Shown: in pieces, positions 6,436-8,596 of the stretch | How positions within the stretch are numbered: the stretch's first letter is position 1 | Layout: the number at the start of each line of letters is the position of its first letter | Source: CAYXVB01 sp964467785 | Lineage (GTDB): Bacteria; Bdellovibrionota; UBA1018 | NCBI GenBank assembly: GCA_964467785.1 | Contig: CAYXVB010000151.1 | Span: forward strand, 1 to 8,596 | Direction of reading: 5' to 3' | DNA length: 8,596 bases | Notes under the pieces: model-generated | The model's input: the letters and a program-made list of their open reading frames with translations, nothing else | What the model was told of the DNA's origin: nothing | Databases searched by the model: none | Translations under genes and position numbers: made by a program

Positions 6436-6457
6436 TTCCCGGGAACGCTCCGGAGCG
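6436..6457. repeat. two abutting palindromes TTCCCGGGAA and CGCTCCGGAGCG
   Basis: TTCCCGGGAA (6436-6445) is directly followed by the 12-bp palindrome CGCTCCGGAGCG (6446-6457). AACGCTCCG occurs twice here (6420-6428 and 6444-6452), linking this block to the preceding dyad. There is no coding sequence in the 219-bp gap. A role in transcription termination or in regulating the downstream gene is possible but unproven. Confidence 0.45.
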
Positions 6458-6498
6458 CTCGCGCTTCCGACGCAGAAGGCGGAGTCGAAGATCCATCT

Positions 6499-6519
6499 AT
6501 TGAATATAATTCAATTTTT
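6499..6519 (+). terminator. AT-rich hairpin plus T run, possible terminator of the hmgA-hpd-phhA operon
   Basis: ATTGAAT (6499-6505), a 3-nt loop and ATTCAAT (6509-6515) form a perfect 7-bp stem followed by TTTT. The geometry is that of an intrinsic terminator reading rightward, but the stem has only one G-C pair and is weak. The same bases contain a perfect TATAAT (6505-6510), so this could instead be a -10 box for the downstream gene, although no good -35 sits 16-18 bp upstream. It is an AT-rich island in GC-rich surroundings. Confidence 0.35.
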
Positions 6520-6568
6520 CACTTTGCCTTCTTCAATCCGCTGAAATAGGGCCCTCCTGATTCCACCC

Positions 6569-6597
6569 TTGACGCATCGCGTTGTTTTCATTAGAAG
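6569..6597 (+). promoter_or_regulatory. weak candidate promoter for the exported GH-like gene
   Basis: TTGACG (6569-6574), a 17-bp spacer and TAGAAG (6592-6597) resemble a sigma70 promoter, but the -10 lacks the final T. Transcription would start only about 5 nt before ATG 6609, giving an almost leaderless message. That fits the absence of a good Shine-Dalgarno sequence there. A small hairpin (AGAAG, 5-nt loop, CTTCT; 6593-6607) overlaps the same bases. Confidence 0.22.
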
Positions 6598-6608
6598 AAC
6601 AACTTCTC

Positions 6609-8549
6609 ATGAAACCGCGGCTTTTTTTGCACCTCTTGGCTCTCGCGCTTTTCGCTTCATCGGCGTCCGCCGACTTTTCGCCCGAGCTGAAAAGCGCTGA
6701 CGAGCAGGAAATCACCGCGGACCTCGAACGGATCTCCAAGACGGCCGGGATCGAACCCGGACGAATTCATTATCTGCGTAGCGACTCGGCAACCGCTAAC
6801 GTGGTGCGGATCGAGTGTCCCGCCATCGATGAAGACGACAGCGAAAACGAAAACGCCTCCGCTCCCGAAATCCAGCTCGAGGTGACCGCCACAGCCGAGG
6901 AATGGGCTCCGACTCTCTACTTCGGACTGCAAAAACTGGGTTTTCTTTTTCCACATCCCCGCAAGCAGATCACGCCCACGCCCGAGAGAATGCGCGCCGT
7001 CTGCGGACAGGCCTTTGAGTGGAAGCCGCGTCTGCGTTACCGCGGGTTCCATCTCCACACGCAGCATCCCAACGAGTGGGTCCGAGGTTTCCTGGACGGT
7101 GACTCCCGGGTTGCCGAGGACACCGTGCGCTGGCTCGCCCGGAACGGTCAGAATACCCTCAACGTCGCGCTGCTCGACCTGCCACTGAGCCGGCTGTCCG
7201 CGAGCTTCAAGGCGCCGTACCAGCTGGCTCATCGCCTGGGCATTCTCACTGGCGTGGGCGTGAGCTTCACCTTCCATCAGCAGAAGAGCTTTCGCCTACT
7301 GCCCCACAGCTTGCTGCGCGACTTGATTTCGCCCGCCGACAAAAACGCCCCCGCAAAGATCCGCGCCCAGATCAATGCTCTCGCCGCGGCGATCGACTTC
7401 GACTTCCTGGAAATCGAGCTGGGCACGACGGAGTTCACCCCCGTTCCCCCCCAAGAGACCCTCCGGTGGATCGACGCGGCCTCGGACGCCGCGCGGGCCC
7501 ACGACAAAGCGATCTTCGTCAAGAACCACGTCTCCACCCGCCAGAGCGACGCGCGATTCGGCAACTTCAACCTGCTGCCGCGCTTCTCCACCGCCGAAGT
7601 CGGCACGCTACCTCACACAGTGATGTTCTACGGACTCGAAGATGCTCACGCGCCCGTGTACGGCCGCACGGACTTCGCGGATCTCAGCGATTACCTCGTC
7701 GAGCAGGCCCGCCGAAGACCTACCTGGTACTTTCCGGAGACCAGCTATTGGGTGGGAATGGACCTGGACATCCCGCTCTTCCTCACCGATTACCTTGTCA
7801 CCCGCGCGCGCGACTTGGACTTTCTCGAGCGAAACGGCATCCAAGGGCAGCTCGTCTTCACGTCCGGCCAGGAGCTGGGATACTGGCTCATGGACTGGAC
7901 CACGGCGCTGCTCGTGAACGCGGAACACCGGGGCAACCCATGGATCGGGCTTCAGCTACTAGGCGAGGATCTCGATACCTGGCAAAGGATCACCCGGTTT
8001 CAGACCGCCTTCTTCAAGGAACAAGGTGGCCTGGCGCTTCTAAGCGCCTCCACGCTTCTCGACGAGCTTCCGGGCGGCCGCCCCGTCCATGAACGGGTAC
8101 TGCTCAGCGCGCTCCGCTCGGCACCCGGGACACGCGAGCGGCAGATCGAGACTCTGGAGAACGCGATCCAGCTCCGCCCTTCCATCCAAGACGTGCGCGA
8201 CGAAGAGCTTCGCACGCTCCTCGGCCTGACCTGGGATCGGATGGAACATTCGCTCGAGATCCGCAAGGGCCTGCGGCGCGACCCAGCCAAGCGCGAAAAA
8301 GCGCTCGAACGCGCCCGCATGATCCGAATCACGGCACGCGAACAGGCCCGCACCATCGCCTTGAGATGGAACCGCTATCCCGAGGCCGGAGTCTTTGAGC
8401 AGGGCCGCAACCTGACGAGCTATTCCTTCGGATACGGCTGGCCCGCCGTCACGCTGCATTTTTGGGAGCGTGAGGAGGAGATGGTGCGCCGGCGCGTTTT
8501 CAGCCCGTTCTTCATGAACATCTACGAGCCGCTGAAACTGCTCTTTTGA
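6609..8549 (+). CDS. large exported protein with glycoside-hydrolase-like architecture, family unknown
   Basis: This protein has 646 residues. A clear Sec signal peptide has basic MKPR, a Leu/Ala core and an Ala-Ser-Ala cleavage site after residue 21, so the mature protein is periplasmic or secreted. Residues 22-135 resemble the small alpha/beta domain that precedes the barrel in GH20, GH67 and DUF4838-type proteins, ending YFGLQKLGFLFPHPRKQITP. Next comes RYRGFHLHTQHPNEW (143-157), like the first barrel strand of those enzymes. Barrel-like strands follow: NTLNVALLD, FLEIELGTTEF (266-276), KAIFVKNHV, TVMFYGLED, TWYFPETSYW (372-381) and QLVFTSGQELGYW (414-426). Candidate acidic residues are Glu270, Glu275, Glu377 and Glu422. 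The last 190 residues are helical and charged. A role in glycan breakdown is inferred from fold resemblance only. ATG 6609 is chosen because it begins the signal peptide; TTG 6582 would put nine polar residues ahead of it. It has no operon partners in the window. Confidence 0.7.
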   Translation: MKPRLFLHLLALALFASSASADFSPELKSADEQEITADLERISKTAGIEPGRIHYLRSDSATANVVRIECPAIDEDDSENENASAPEIQLEVTATAEEWAPTLYFGLQKLGFLFPHPRKQITPTPERMRAVCGQAFEWKPRLRYRGFHLHTQHPNEWVRGFLDGDSRVAEDTVRWLARNGQNTLNVALLDLPLSRLSASFKAPYQLAHRLGILTGVGVSFTFHQQKSFRLLPHSLLRDLISPADKNAPAKIRAQINALAAAIDFDFLEIELGTTEFTPVPPQETLRWIDAASDAARAHDKAIFVKNHVSTRQSDARFGNFNLLPRFSTAEVGTLPHTVMFYGLEDAHAPVYGRTDFADLSDYLVEQARRRPTWYFPETSYWVGMDLDIPLFLTDYLVTRARDLDFLERNGIQGQLVFTSGQELGYWLMDWTTALLVNAEHRGNPWIGLQLLGEDLDTWQRITRFQTAFFKEQGGLALLSASTLLDELPGGRPVHERVLLSALRSAPGTRERQIETLENAIQLRPSIQDVRDEELRTLLGLTWDRMEHSLEIRKGLRRDPAKREKALERARMIRITAREQARTIALRWNRYPEAGVFEQGRNLTSYSFGYGWPAVTLHFWEREEEMVRRRVFSPFFMNIYEPLKLLF

Positions 8550-8552
8550 TCC

Positions 8553-8596
8553 TTAAACTCTCCAAGTCTCCCAGAGGATCGCGGCGAAAACCAGCA
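8553..8596 (-). CDS. possible C-terminus of a convergent gene (partial)
   Basis: Read on the minus strand from the window edge, one frame gives LVFAAILWETWRV and then TAA (8555-8553). The end looks like a hydrophobic helix with a Trp/Arg-containing tail, as at the C-terminus of a small membrane protein. Its stop would lie 4 bp from the stop of the preceding + strand gene. With only 14 codons visible this may be chance. Confidence 0.22.
   Translation of the reverse strand, partial: LVFAAILWETWRV

Overview
The window is GC-rich, densely coding DNA in which every convincing gene lies on the + strand. It comes from a Gram-negative bacterium: there are two Sec-type signal peptides, and one exported protein ends in a strand that looks like an outer-membrane beta-barrel signal. 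The mix of genes (copper homeostasis with a lone receiver protein, a short-form homogentisate dioxygenase, large exported proteins of unknown role) would suit Bdellovibrionota, Myxococcota or a similar free-living lineage. That placement is a guess. A 10-N run at 4236-4245 shows this is a scaffolded draft assembly.

Region 1 (1-1229) is a copper cassette. The C-terminus of a Cu(I)-exporting P-type ATPase (CopA) enters from the left edge. A CueR-like MerR-family copper sensor follows, then a single-domain CheY-like receiver. Both junctions are ATGA stop/start overlaps, so the three genes look like one translationally coupled operon. CueR would sense cytoplasmic Cu(I) and CopA would export it. 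The receiver's role is not obvious; it carries a Cys-Gly-Cys motif in its C-terminal helix.

Region 2 (1230-3267) has its own likely sigma70-type promoter, a strong ribosome binding site and one large exported protein of 628 residues. Its periplasmic N-terminal half carries a transglutaminase-like Cys-His-Asn triad. Its C-terminal half looks like an outer-membrane beta-barrel ending in Phe. This is the most unusual gene in the window.

Region 3 (3268-6389) is a tyrosine/phenylalanine catabolism operon: homogentisate 1,2-dioxygenase, 4-hydroxyphenylpyruvate dioxygenase and phenylalanine 4-monooxygenase. Together with an aminotransferase encoded elsewhere, it would convert Phe to Tyr to 4-hydroxyphenylpyruvate to homogentisate to maleylacetoacetate. 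An interrupted palindrome upstream of the first gene is a candidate operator. The first gene only appears frameshifted, because the N run has an arbitrary length.

Region 4 (6390-8596) begins with a 219-bp intergenic stretch rich in palindromes, with a possible terminator. It then holds a large exported protein of 646 residues that resembles carbohydrate-active enzymes with a GH20/GH67-like N-terminal domain and a barrel, but fits no family I can name. The last 44 bases may be the C-terminus of a convergent gene. No tRNA, rRNA, CRISPR array, insertion sequence or integrase was seen.
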